From: Pisaster brevispinus
Taxonomy: Eukaryota; Echinodermata; Asteroidea; Forcipulatida; Asteriidae
DNA: 64,000 nt
Assembly: GCA_023634235.1 (NCBI GenBank)
Contig: JAMKCF010000003.1
Coordinates: 16,586,742 to 16,650,741, forward strand
Reading direction: 5' to 3'
The notes beneath the pieces were generated by a model. It had not been told where the DNA came from and searched no databases. It was given only the letters and a program-made list of their open reading frames with translations. Position 1 is the first letter of the stretch, and the number at the start of each line of letters is the position of its first letter. The position numbers and the translations under genes were made by a program. This document shows, one piece after another, positions 31,401 to 41,771 of this stretch.

Positions 31401-32700
31401 GGATCAGGACCACAGTTTGAATCCCGGTACGGTCCTTGATCCCTTTTTCTTTTTTCTGAATCTAAAGATTTGAATCATGATTTCACTTATGAGGTAAGAA
31501 TTTCGCATGTCTTTGCGTGGAACACATAGCCCAGTGGTTGGGAGAGAGTTTCTGGTGGATCAGGACCACGGTTCGAATCCCGGCAGTGTCCTTCATTCAC
31601 TTTTACTTTTTCTGAGTCTAAAGATTTGAATCATGATTTCACTTATGTGGTAGGAATTTCGCTTGTTTTTGCGTGGAACAGATAGCCCAGTGGTTGGGAG
31701 ATAGTTTCTGGTGGATCAGGACCACAGTTCGAATCCCGACAAGGTCCTTGATTCACTTTTTCCTTTTTCTGAGTCTAAGGATTTGAATCATAATTTCACT
31801 TATGAGGTAAGAATTTTCGCTTGTCTTTGCGTGGAACAGATAGCCTAGTGGTTGGGAGATAGTTTCTGGTGGATCAAGACCACAGTTCGAATCCCGGTAC
31901 GGTCCTTTATTCCACTTTTTTTTCTGAGTCTAAAGATTTGAATCATGATTTCACTTATGAGGTAAGAATTTCGCATGTCTTTGCGTAGAAAAGATAGCCC
32001 AGTGGTTGGGAGATAGTTTCTGGTGGATCGGGACCACGGTTCGAATCCCAGCAACGTCCTTGATTCACTTTTTCTTTTTTCTGAGTCTTCAGATTTGAAT
32101 CATGATTTCACTTATGACGTAGAAATTTTGCTTGTCTTTGCGTGGAACAGATAGCCGAGTGGTTGGAGATAGTTTCTGGTGGATCGGGACCACGGTTCGA
32201 ATCCCGACAACGTCATTGATTCACTCTTTCTTTTTTCTGAGTCTTTAGATTTGAATCATGATTTCACTTATGACGTAGGAATTTCGCTTGTCTTTGCGTG
32301 GAACAGATAGCCCAGTGGTTGGGAGATAGTTTCTGGTGGATCAGGACCACAGTTTGAATCCCGGTACGGTCCTTGATCCTCTTTTTCTTTTTTCTGAATC
32401 TAAAGATTTGAATCATGATTTCACTTATGAGGTAGGAATTTCGCATGTCTTTGCGTGGAACAGATAGCCCAGTGGTTGGGAGATAGTTTCTGGTGGATCG
32501 GGACCACGGTTCGAATCCCGACAAGGTCTTTGATTCACTTTTTCTTCTCTCTGAGTCTAAAGATTTGAATCAAGATTTCACTTATGAGGTAAGAATTTCG
32601 CATGTCTTTACGTGAAAAACAGATAGCCCAGTGGTTGGGAGATAGTTCTGGTGCATCGGGACCACGGTTTGAGTCCCGGCAACGTCCTTGATTCACTTTT
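25500..32700 (+). repeat. Array part with irregular 3-, 4-, 6-, 7-unit repeats
   Basis: A unit with a damaged B box (AGTTTGAATCC) returns at about 28,293, 28,765, 29,703, 30,794, 31,413 and 32,351. These intervals equal about 3, 6, 7, 4 and 6 units. Neighbouring units travel with it, so blocks of several units were copied repeatedly with different lengths. Confidence 0.7.
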
Positions 32701-32799
32701 TTTTCTGAGTCTAAAGATTTGAATCATGATTTCACTAATGAGGTAGGAATTTCGCTTGTCTTTGCGTGGAACACATAGCCCAGTGGTTGGGACATAGTT

Positions 32800-34057
32800 T
32801 CTGGTGGATCGGGACCACGGTTCGAATCCAGACAAGGTCCTTGATTCACTTTTTCTGTTTTCTGAGTCTAAAGATTTGAATCATGATTTCACTTATGAGG
32901 TAGGAATTTCGCTTGTCTTTGCGTGGAACAGATAGCCCAGTGGTTGGGAGATAGTTTCTGGTGGGTCAGGACCACGGTTCGAATCCCGGTAGGGTCCTTG
33001 AGACACTTTTTCATTTTTCTGAGTCTAAAGATTTGATTCATGATTTCACTTATGAGGTTACAATTTCGCATGTCTTCGCGTGGAAAAGATAGCCAAGTGG
33101 TTGGGAGATAGTTTCTGGTGGATCGGGACCACGGTTTGAATCCCGGCAACGTCCTTGATTCACTCTTTCTTTTTTTCTGAGTCTTTAGATTTGAATCATG
33201 ATTTCACTTATGACGTAGGAATTTCGCTTGTCTTTGCGTGGAACACATAGCCCAGTAGTTGGGAGATAGTTTCTGGTGGATCGGGACCACGGTTCGATTC
33301 CCGAAAATGTCCTTGATTCACTTTTTCTTTTTTCTGAGTCTAAAGATTTGAATCATGATTTCACCGATGAGGTAAGATTTTCGCATGTCTTTGCGTGGAA
33401 CAATAGCCCAGTGGTTGGGTGATAGTTTCTGGTGGATCGGGACCACGGTTCGAATCCCGACAAGATCCTTGATTCACTTTTTCTTTTTTCTGAGTCTAAG
33501 GATTTGAATCATAATTTCACTAATGAGGTAAGAATTTCGCTTGTCTTTGCGTGGAACAGATAGCCCAGTGGTTGGGAGATAGTTTCTGGTGGATCAAGAC
33601 CACAGTTCGAATCCCGGTACGGTCCTTTATTCCACTTTTTTTCAGAGTCTAAAGATTTGAATCATGATTTCACTTATGAGGTAAGAATTTCGCATGTCTT
33701 TGCGTGGAAAAGATAGCCCAGTGGTTGGGACATAGTTTCTGGTGGATCGGGACCACGGTTCGAATCCCGACAAGGTCATTGATTCACTTTTTCTTTTTTC
33801 TGAGTCTTTAGACTTGAATCATGATTTCACTTATGAGGTAAGAATTTCGCATGTCTTTGCGTGGAACAGATAGCCCATTTTTTGGGAGATAGTTTCTGGT
33901 GGATCAGGACCACGGTTCGAATCCCGGTACGGTCCTTGATCCCCTTTTTTCTTTTTTCTGAGTCTAAAGATTTGAATCATGATTTAACTTATGACGTATG
34001 AATTTCGCTTGTCTTTGCGTGGAACACATAGCCCAGTGGTTGGGAGAGAGTTTCTGG
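32800..34057 (+). repeat. 1,254-bp higher-order block, copy 1 (8 units)
   Basis: Marked by odd words such as CTTGAGACACTTTTTCATTT (near 32,997), GAGGTTACAATTTCGC (33,054) and TAGCCCATTTTTTGGG (near 33,871). Each recurs about 1,254 bp further on. Confidence 0.8.
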
Positions 34058-35315
34058 TGGATCGGGACCACGGTTCGAATCCAGACAAGGTCCTTGATTC
34101 ACTTTTTCTGTTTTCTGAGTCTAAAGATTTGAATCATGATTTCACTTATGAGGTAGGAATTTCGCTTGTCTTTGCGTGGAACAGATAGCCCAGTGGTTGG
34201 GAGATAGTTTCTGGTGGGTCAGGACCACGGTTCGAATCCCGGTAGGGTCCTTGAGACACTTTTTCATTTTTCTGAGTCTAAAGATTTGATTCATGATTTC
34301 ACTTATGAGGTTACAATTTCGCATGTCTTTGCGTGGAAAAGATAGCCAAGTGGTTGGGAGATAGTTTCTGGTGGATCGGGACCACGGTTTGAATCCCGGC
34401 AACGTCCTTGATTCACTCTTTCTTTTTTTCTGAGTCTTTAGATTTGAATCATGATTTCACTTATGACGTAGGAATTTCGCTTGTCTTTGCGTGGAACACA
34501 TAGCCCAGTAGTTGGGAGATAGTTTCTGGTGGATCGGGACCACGGTTCGATTCCCGAAAATGTCCTTGATTCACTTTTTCTTTTTTCTGAGTCTAAAGAT
34601 TTGAATCATGATTTCACCGATGAGGTAAGATTTTCGCATGTCTTTGCGTGGAACAATAGCCCAGTGGTTGGGTGATAGTTTCTGGTGGATCGGGACCACG
34701 GTTCGAATCCCGACAAGATCCTTGATTCACTTTTTCTTTTTTCTGAGTCTAAGGATTTGAATCATAATTTCACTAATGAGGTAAGAATTTCGCTTGTCTT
34801 TGCGTGGAACAGATAGCCCAGTGGTTGGGAGATAGTTTCTGGTGGATCAAGACCACAGTTCGAATCCCGGCACGGTCCTTTATTCCACTTTTTTTCAGAG
34901 TCTAAAGATTTGAATCATGATTTCACTTATGAGGTAAGAATTTCGCATGTCTTTGCGTGGAAAAGATAGCCCAGTGGTTGGGACATAGTTTCTGGTGGAT
35001 CGGGACCACGGTTCGAATCCCGACAAGGTCATTGATTCACTTTTTCTTTTTTCTGAGTCTTTAGACTTGAATCATGATTTCACTTATGAGGTAAGAATTT
35101 CGCATGTCTTTGCGTGGAACAGATAGCCCATTTTTTGGGAGATAGTTTCTGGTGGATCAGGACCACGGTTCGAATCCCGGTACGGTCCTTGATCCCCTTT
35201 TTTCTTTTTTCTGAGTCTAAAGATTTGAATCATGATTTAACTTATGACGTATGAATTTCGCTTGTCTTTGCGTGGAACACATAGCCCAGTGGTTGGGAGA
35301 GAGTTTCTGGTGGAT
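34058..35315 (+). repeat. 1,254-bp higher-order block, copy 2
   Basis: Direct copy of the preceding eight units with very few base changes (for example TCTTCGCGTGG in copy 1 versus TCTTTGCGTGG here). The similarity ends near 35,315, shortly before the first retrotransposon. Confidence 0.8.
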
Positions 35316-35926
35316 CAGGACCACGGCTCGAATCCCGGCAGTGTCCTTGATTCACTTTTTCCTTTTCTGAGTCTAAAGATTTGAACATGATTTCACTTAT
35401 GTGGTAGGAATTTCGCTTGTCTTTGCGTGGAACAGATAGCCCAGTGGTTAAATGATAGTTTCTGGTGGGTCGGGACCACGGTTTGAATCCCGGCAGTGTC
35501 CTTGCTTAACTTTTTCTTTTTCTGAGTCTAAAGATTTGAATCATGATTTCACTTATGAGGTAAGAATTTCGCATGTCTTTTCGTGGAACATATAGCCCAG
35601 TGGTTGGGAGATAGTTTCTGGTGGATCAGGACCACCGTTCGAATCCCGGTAGGGTCCTTGATCCCCTTTTTTTCTGAGTCTAAAGATTTGAATCATGATT
35701 TCACTTATGAGGTAAGAATTTTGCATGTCTTTGCGTGGAAAAGATAGCCCAGTGGTTGGGAGATAGTTTCTGGTGGATCGGGACCACCGTTCGAATCCCG
35801 GCAACGTCCTTGATTCACTTTTTCTTTTTTCTGAGTCTTCAGATTTGAATCATGATTTCTCTTATGACGTAGGAATTTCGCTTGTCTTTGCGTGGAAGAG
35901 ATAGCCCAGTGGTTGGGAGATAGTTT

Positions 35927-36380
35927 TGTGGTAAGTGATTTTGAAAACCTTACCAAAATTTAAGTTAAGTCAGCCTGCATTTGCCGAGGCCTACAAATAT
36001 ATAAATTGCCTGCAACTGCCTAGGCTAAATACAGTTTTATTTTACTTACAACTTTAACCAATGAGCAGGTTCTTTCCTGTAAGGGGAAAACACCACCAAG
36101 TCAGTTCCAAACCCGCCACATTGGCTAAAGTAAATTGTCGTCACGGAAAACGGTCTGCGTTAAAGATACAGATGAACCTTGTCGGACAAGAGCTGAGCGT
36201 GAAGTGATTGTGAAGTAAGCTGCTTTTACTTTGCGTCCTTCGTTGTCGTCACGCATCAGTGATTATCAAAGAAGTTGGGAACAAAAACGTGCGTCTTCTG
36301 TGCACCAGGAAGTCTTTATTATTAAACACCTGGCCACATACTTGGGCCTAATTTATTCTTGTAGCAAGGAATTCACTACA
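35927..36380 (-). repeat. LTR, left (3' LTR) of copy A
   Basis: 454 bp with TG...CA termini (plus strand TGTGGTAAGTG...CACTACA). It differs from the right LTR of the same element at several sites, e.g. CGGAAAACGG versus CGGAAACGG and CTGTGCACC versus CTGCGCACC. Confidence 0.95.
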
Positions 36381-36395
36381 TTAGTCCCCTTCCAG
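36381..36395 (-). other. Polypurine tract, copy A
   Basis: On the element strand the sequence next to the 3' LTR reads CTGGAAGGGGACTAA. It is the expected plus-strand primer site, placed directly against the LTR. Confidence 0.7.
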
Positions 36396-36523
36396 ATCAC
36401 ATGAGGTTTGAAATGGGATCGAAAAAAAATAAAGAAAGAAAGAAAGAAATTAAACTAATCCTTTCATATTTACACCAAAAAAAAATATATATATATATAC
36501 AATGTGCAGTTTGTTTACATAAA

Positions 36524-37567
36524 TTATCTATATCTGCTGGGCCAGTGCACGCGCCTTCCTGAGCGAGTGGATCTACTAGATTCATCTGGAGTAGTGTTGG
36601 ATGTAGAAGATGGTAAAGCTTTAGCTGTAGGTGGTACTGTGGGTTCGAAATCTGTATGTGCAACCTTCAACCTATCAACACTTATTGAGTCATGTTTGCC
36701 ATTGACGTCAATGATAAAATATTTGTTTCTTCTTTCGATTACACGAAATGGACCGTTGTACGGCGGTTGTAATGGCTTCTTGACGCGATCAACACGAATA
36801 AAAACATGTGTACAAGTCAACAATTCCTTTGGAACATAACTTGAATGTTGATAATGTCTAGGTTGTTTGGGTTGAAGTTCCGACATGTGCTGACGCAAAC
36901 GGTCAACATAGTTATTTGGATCAACAGATTTCAAATCCACAGACGGAACTACGAATTCTGCTGGTAGTCTGAGTGTGGTACCATACACTATTTCTGCTAC
37001 ACTGCAGCCTAAGTCAGTCTTTAGTGATGTTCTAATACCCAATAATATCAGTGATAAGGATTCTGTCCAGCGATTTGGTTCAGTTTGAGCTTTGAATGAT
37101 GATTTAAGTTGTCTGTGAAATCGTTCTACCAATCCATTTGCTTGTGGATGATATGCTGTGGTACGCGTGCGATTACAACCTAAAAGTTTTGATAGACTTT
37201 CAAAAAGCTTTGATTCAAACTGGCTACCTCTATCGGTAGTGATAGTCGCTGGTACTCCAAAGTTAGCTATCCATCCATCAACAAATGCTTTTGCAATACT
37301 TTCGGCAGAAATATCAGAAATAGGAATTGCCTGAGGCCAACGAGTAAATCGATCGATACATGTGAGTAAATAAGTGAACCCACGAGATGGTGGTAAGGGA
37401 CCAACGATATCGATATGAACATGATTGAAACGAACGTGTGGTGTGTCAAAGGTACTTAACGGTGTCACTGAGTGGCGATGTACCTTTGCACGTTGACATT
37501 GAATACAATTTCTGGTCCATGTTCTAACATCTTTGTTAATGGAAGGCCAGATAAATCTTTCTGTCAT
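36524..37567 (-). pseudogene. Integrase part of pol, copy A
   Basis: An open frame of 347 codons. It begins inside the zinc-binding region (CIQCQ, Cys21 and Cys24; the preceding His pair lies beyond the frameshift). The catalytic triad is D53 (HIDIVGPL), D112 (TTDRGSQ) and E148 (NGLVERFH), with 35 residues between the last two, as in retroviral-type integrases. The C-terminus ends in the RSGRRVHWPSRY motif common in gypsy elements; a chromodomain is absent. It should be continuous with RNase H, but a one-base loss in a T-run upstream (near 37,705) puts it out of frame. The Met used here is only the first after the break. It would insert the cDNA copy into the genome. Confidence 0.9.
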
Positions 37568-37584
37568 GAGTCGTTGAGTAGCTC

Positions 37585-39654
37585 TTATTCCTGGATGGGA
37601 TATACCATGAATGGAATTAAATACATCACGCCGAAATTCTTTGGGTATATAAGGACGTGGATTGGTAGTGGATACATCACATGTGATAGTACCGTGGTAG
37701 TGAAAAGAGGCAATTCTTTGAATTGAAGATTCGACGATGTACGTAGCTTAATTAGCTCTTCGTCGGTCTTTTGTTTACTAGCAATTGCATCGAAATTCAC
37801 TGCAGTGACTGTTCTGATTGTGGGAGTCACATTTTCCATGTGTAATCTAGAAAGTGCATCTGCTGCCCCATTTTCACTACCTTTCACGTACCGTATGTCT
37901 GTACTGAACTGTGATATATAATCTAGGTGACGAATCTCTCTAGGTGAGAATCGGTCAGGTTTGGCCGCTAAAGAATATGTCAAGGGTTTGTGATCGGTTA
38001 AGATATAAAATTCTCGACCTTCTAACATATGTCTAAAATGTCGAATCAACAAATATACAGCTAGCAACTCTCGACCAAATGTACTGTATTTAGTTTCTGC
38101 TGGCTGTAATCGCTTCGAAAAGAAAGCAATTGGCTTCATGACATTACTAACACATTGATGGAGTGCTCCTCCAACTGCTACGTTCGATGCATCAGTTATC
38201 AGACAAAGTGGAGCTTCTGAGTCTGGATGCACTAACAAAGTAGCTTTGGCTAGACTTGCTTTGGATTTCTGAAAGGCTTGTAAAGCTGTATCAGGGAGTA
38301 CAATTGATTGGTTTTTTGATTTACCTTTCAAAAGATCGGTCAGGGGTTGCAAAATCTCTGCACAGTCCGGAATAAATCGGCGGTAGAAATTAATCAACCC
38401 TAGAAACTCTCGTAACTTACGAATGGAGTCAGGAATTGGAAAATCTTCAATGACTTTGACCTTATTCATCAATGGCAAAATACCATTGCTTTCAATGTTA
38501 TGTCCTAGAAATTCCAATGAACTAACGCCAAACTGACATTTTCCCGGACTGATTATTACCCCGTAATATCGCAAACGCTCAAAAACTATTTTGAGGTGTT
38601 GTTGGTGTTGTTCTTTATCTACACTTGCTATTAATAGATCGTCTATATAAGCATATACAAAATCCAGTCCATGGAGTACTTGGTCAATGAACCTTTGGAA
38701 AGTCTGTGCAGCGTTTCTTAAACCAAATGGCATTCGAACGTATTCATAAAGACCAAAAGGTGTCGTGATGGCAGTTTTGGGAATATCTGATGTCTCAATA
38801 GGAATTTGGTGATAGGCCTTAACAAGATCGATTTTTGAAAAAATGTTCTTGCCTTGTAATGAAGCAGTGAAATCGTGGATATGCGGAATAGGGTACCGAT
38901 CCGGAACTGTGATATTGTTCAAGGAACGATAATCACCACAAGGTCGCCAATCTCCCGTTTTCTTTGGGACCATGTGCAAACATGATGACCAAGCACTCTC
39001 AGATGGACGAATTATACCTAACTCTAACATATGATTGAACTCAGCTTTAGCAATTGGTAATTTATTTGGGGCAAGTCGCCGAGGTCTAGAAAACACTGGT
39101 GGACCTGTTGTGCGAATGTGGTGTGTAACAGTGTGCTTGATAGCAGTTTCATCGAAATTTTGCCTTGTTAATTCTGGAAACTGACTAAGCAAATCGAGAA
39201 AAACATTGTCTGTTTCGGGAATCGAAAACATTGGTTTTGGAGACAAAACTGATGTCTTGTTACCAGAAATTTCGAGTTCAGTTTGTGAGTCAATCAGCTT
39301 ATAATTTTTTATGTCCACAACCAAAGAAAATTGCCTCAAAAAATCTGCACCTATAATCGGGAATGGAACTTCAGCAATAATAAAAATCCATTTGTATGCT
39401 CGTCTTAATCCAATGTCAATTGTCATAGACTTTTCCCCAAAGGTGGCAATAGTGGATTTGTTTACTGCTTGTAAAGTATAAGGACTTGAGTTCTTTCTGT
39501 CCGTTTTAGTTGGGGGCAACACGCTAACTTCGGCACCCGTGTCAATCAAAAATCTAGTACCAGATATCCTATCGGTGATGTAAAAGAGACGACTTTGAGG
39601 TTTGCCAGACACACTCGTCGCCCTAAGTTGCTGGCGTTTCAGTTTTCCTAACAA
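37585..39654 (-). pseudogene. Pol: protease, reverse transcriptase, RNase H, copy A
   Basis: An open frame of 689 codons that opens from a gag-pol shift rather than an ATG. Protease active site [13 protein letters not shown] (DTG 38-40). Reverse transcriptase about 200-400, with [39 protein letters not shown] and the catalytic YIDD at 336-339. RNase H has all four acidic residues: D488, E529, D554 and D599. After about residue 650 the frame is wrong because of a one-base loss near 37,705 and runs to a chance stop; the correct frame resumes in the integrase frame. The enzymes would process Gag-Pol and copy the RNA. All catalytic residues remain. Confidence 0.93.
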
Positions 39655-39656
39655 AA

Positions 39657-40512
39657 CTACATGGTTTTACACACTTCATTCCCAACAAAACTACATGGTT
39701 TTACACACTTATGTGCCTTGCTACCAAATCGCCAATGATACCAGCATTCTGTACTAGCTCGTTCTTGGTTGTGCTTTGATCTACTGCGTGAACGAGAGAC
39801 CTTTCGTGAAAGGCGTTCTTTGGAACGTCCACGATTGTCGTATGATTTAGAATGTGGGCCCATGGTCTCACTGGTAACTAGATTTTGAACCAACATGGTT
39901 AATTGTGAAACCTGTGTTTGAAGTTCAACTAAACGTGAATCAAATGACTGTGGCACAATCGTGGGTTGAGTAGCTGCAGCTGCAGCACCTACATTGACAG
40001 TGGACACCGAATGTGGAACTGCTACTTCTAGAATTTTGTCTGCAATGAGAGCCAATTGTTCTGGATGAACAGCATCACTAGAGGAAGCCAAAATGAGTTG
40101 CACATTTTGTGGCAACCGTTGCAAAAATAATTGCTTTAGAATTTTGTCTTCGCTGTTTCATGCGACGTAGGAGTTGGGATGGTTTTTTATCTCCCAGTTC
40201 TTCAGAGATTAGTAGCTGGTGTAACTTTTTTTGTTCAGACTCTGAGGTACGTTTTATTAGTTCAATCTTGAGGTTATCATATGGTTTTTCAGCAGGTGGA
40301 GAAATTAATAAATCTCTAACTTCCTGTGCAATTTCAGGTTGCAAAGATGAAACAACATATGAGAATTTGGTCAACTGACTAGTGATCTGCCGAGTCTGAA
40401 ATTGAGCCTCTACCTGAGCAAACCAAATAGTTGGATCATTTCGCCAGAATGGCGGTAATTTTAGGCTTACAGCTGCGAGTGGCTCAGTTTTAACCTGTGG
40501 ATCAGTAGCCAT
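39657..40512 (-). pseudogene. Gag, frameshifted, copy A
   Basis: The first frame (40,512 down to about 40,130) starts at an ATG with MATDPQVKTEP and holds a capsid-like segment (LPPFWRNDPTIWFAQVEAQF) typical of gypsy Gag. Near 40,125-40,150 the frame breaks. The Gag sequence goes on in another frame (QRLPQNVQLILASSSDAVHP) to 39,657. It includes a basic Arg/Ser-rich stretch and an atypical Cys/His knuckle (CWYHWRFGSKAHKC). The last residues differ from copy B because of a local 27-bp duplication. Gag would build the particle that packages element RNA. The break is shared with copy B. Confidence 0.85.
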
Positions 40513-40559
40513 GATTAATCAAATGAATGTACTTTACGTAAAATGGCGAATCTGGAAAA

Positions 40560-41282
40560 TCACTTTAATCTTTGCAAAGCAGTGTGGTCAAAATCAAACG
40601 AGTTGTACATTTCAAAAAACCAGCGCTGTTTCAGTTTGGAGTCGCCATGCAAACCGTCATATAAATGGGCAAAGTGATTTCTCTTGTTACGTGTAGTTTT
40701 TCCACGCCGTGTTCTCTTTTCCTCTGTACGTATTGTATTGTGCCAGGATAATGATCTCAATAAGACTCCACCCTGTGGAATGCTATTGTGTGAGATAATC
40801 TTCTCGTTTACCTCATCTATAACAGAGTCGTGATTTTGCTGAAACTTTTGGATGTCAACCTCTGGAATGATTGGCACACGTAGCTTTTTGCTGGTTTGAA
40901 ATTTAGCAAACGATGCGGGAGGAATAGTGGTAAAAGTAACCAGAGTATTTGCTCTCGCAGTTAAAATTGCGCTCTCAAAATTACTCAATTCATCAAATAA
41001 GCTCTCTGGTGTATGATTAGAAGATTTCAATACACGGTATTCATGTGTTATATCATATACAAATGTAGTGAGATCATTAATGCCGGCTGCAAGACGTACG
41101 ACTACAACATCACTAGCACTGTATGAATTCAGTCTACGAATGGTAGGTCCTACGAGGTTATAAATTTTAGCACCACGTAAAATTACAAAGTCAACTGTAA
41201 AAGAAAATGCCTTATCTTTAGGCTTAGGATATTTCGAAAACTTATTGCCTCTAGAATCCGCAACAAATAAAAATCTTATCAT
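40560..41282 (-). CDS. Extra ORF with SGNH/GDSL-hydrolase signature, upstream of gag, copy A
   Basis: A 240-codon intact frame from the ATG at 41,282. The frame stays open upstream to 41,312 without another ATG. It lies between the 5' LTR/PBS and gag, 47 bp before the gag start and in another frame. SGNH-type blocks appear in order: VADSRG with the nucleophile candidate Ser10; Gly37 (RGAKIYNL); AAGINDL with Asn69; and YDGLHGD with Asp209 and His212. This is the family's Ser-Gly-Asn-His set, and the length suits a single small esterase domain. The C-terminus has a basic stretch (KRTRRGKTTRNKR). The substrate is unknown. Related esterase domains are known from some LINE (CR1) and DIRS/Ngaro elements but are unusual in Ty3/gypsy. 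Confidence 0.65.
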   Translation of the reverse strand: MIRFLFVADSRGNKFSKYPKPKDKAFSFTVDFVILRGAKIYNLVGPTIRRLNSYSASDVVVVRLAAGINDLTTFVYDITHEYRVLKSSNHTPESLFDELSNFESAILTARANTLVTFTTIPPASFAKFQTSKKLRVPIIPEVDIQKFQQNHDSVIDEVNEKIISHNSIPQGGVLLRSLSWHNTIRTEEKRTRRGKTTRNKRNHFAHLYDGLHGDSKLKQRWFFEMYNSFDFDHTALQRLK

Positions 41283-41296
41283 AATACTACTAATGT

Positions 41297-41314
41297 TCAA
41301 TGTCGGGATCACCA
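41297..41314 (-). other. Primer binding site, copy A
   Basis: Five bases inside the 5' LTR, the element strand reads TGGTGATCCCGACATTGA. TGG matches the CCA end of a tRNA. The complement (GTCGGGATCACCA) is closest to the 3' end of animal tRNA-Trp as I remember it, with a few mismatches. Confidence 0.6.
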
Positions 41315-41319
41315 GTTTT

Positions 41320-41771
41320 TGTGGTAAGTGATTTTGAAAACCTTACCAAAATTTAAGTTAAGTCAGCCTGCATTTGCCGAGGCCTACAAATATATAAATT
41401 GCCTGCAACTGCCTAGGCTAAATAAAGTTTATTTTACTTACAACTTTAACCAATGAGCAGGTTCTTTCCTGTAAGGGGATAACACCACCAAGTCAGTTCC
41501 AAACCCGCCACATTGGCTAAAGTAAATTGTCGTCACGGAAACGGTCTGCGTTAAAGATACAGATGAACCTTGTCGGACAAGAGCTGAGCGTGAAGTGATT
41601 GTGAAGTAAGCTGCTTTTACTTTGCGTCCTTCGTTGTCGTCACGCATCAGTGATTAACAAAGAAGTTGGGAACAAAAACGTGCGTCTTCTGCGCACCAGG
41701 AAGTCTTTATTATTAAACACCTGGCCACATACTTGGGCCTAATTTATTCTTGTAGCAAGGAATTCACTACA
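41320..41771 (-). repeat. LTR, right (5' LTR) of copy A
   Basis: 452 bp, TG...CA. On the element strand a TATA-like TTTATATATTTG lies about 70 bp from the inner end, which could place the transcription start. Compared with the left LTR it shares CGGAAACGG and CTGCGCACC with the right LTR of copy B. Confidence 0.95.

Larger units (their letters stand above)
16771..35926 (+). repeat. Tandem array of ~157-bp tRNA-like units, block 1 (~122 units)
   Basis: Head-to-tail units with a period near 157 bp: GTGGAAC occurs at 17,321, 17,478 and 17,634. Order on the plus strand: TCTAAAGATTTGAATCATGA, TTTCACTTATGA, a short variable word (GGTAAG, CGTAGG, TGGTAGG), TTTGCGTGGAACAGA, TAGCCCAGTGG (exact A box), a 32-bp linker, GGTTCGAATCC (exact B box), CCTTGATTCAC, and T-runs. 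Units differ by point changes and small indels. Antisense open frames of 60-138 codons are side products of repetition. The left end is decayed and the right end is cut by a retrotransposon. The unit number is length divided by period. Confidence 0.95.
35927..41771 (-). mobile_element. Ty3/gypsy LTR retrotransposon, copy A (5,845 bp)
   Basis: A complete element in minus orientation: 5' LTR (right side), PBS, SGNH-type ORF, gag, protease-RT-RNase H, integrase, PPT, 3' LTR (left side). The integrase after RNase H sets it in Ty3/gypsy rather than Ty1/copia. It is inserted between the A and B boxes of one array unit. ATAGTTT stands on both sides (35,920-35,926 and 41,772-41,778), but T-runs make the exact target duplication length uncertain. 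Gag and pol carry frameshifts, so it is not autonomous. There is no env and no chromodomain. Confidence 0.95.

Noticed and set aside
40109..40378. Plus-strand open frame opposite gag (also at 52,819-53,088)
   Set aside because: It is antisense to the gag frame, has no family motif and exists in both copies only because they are duplicates.
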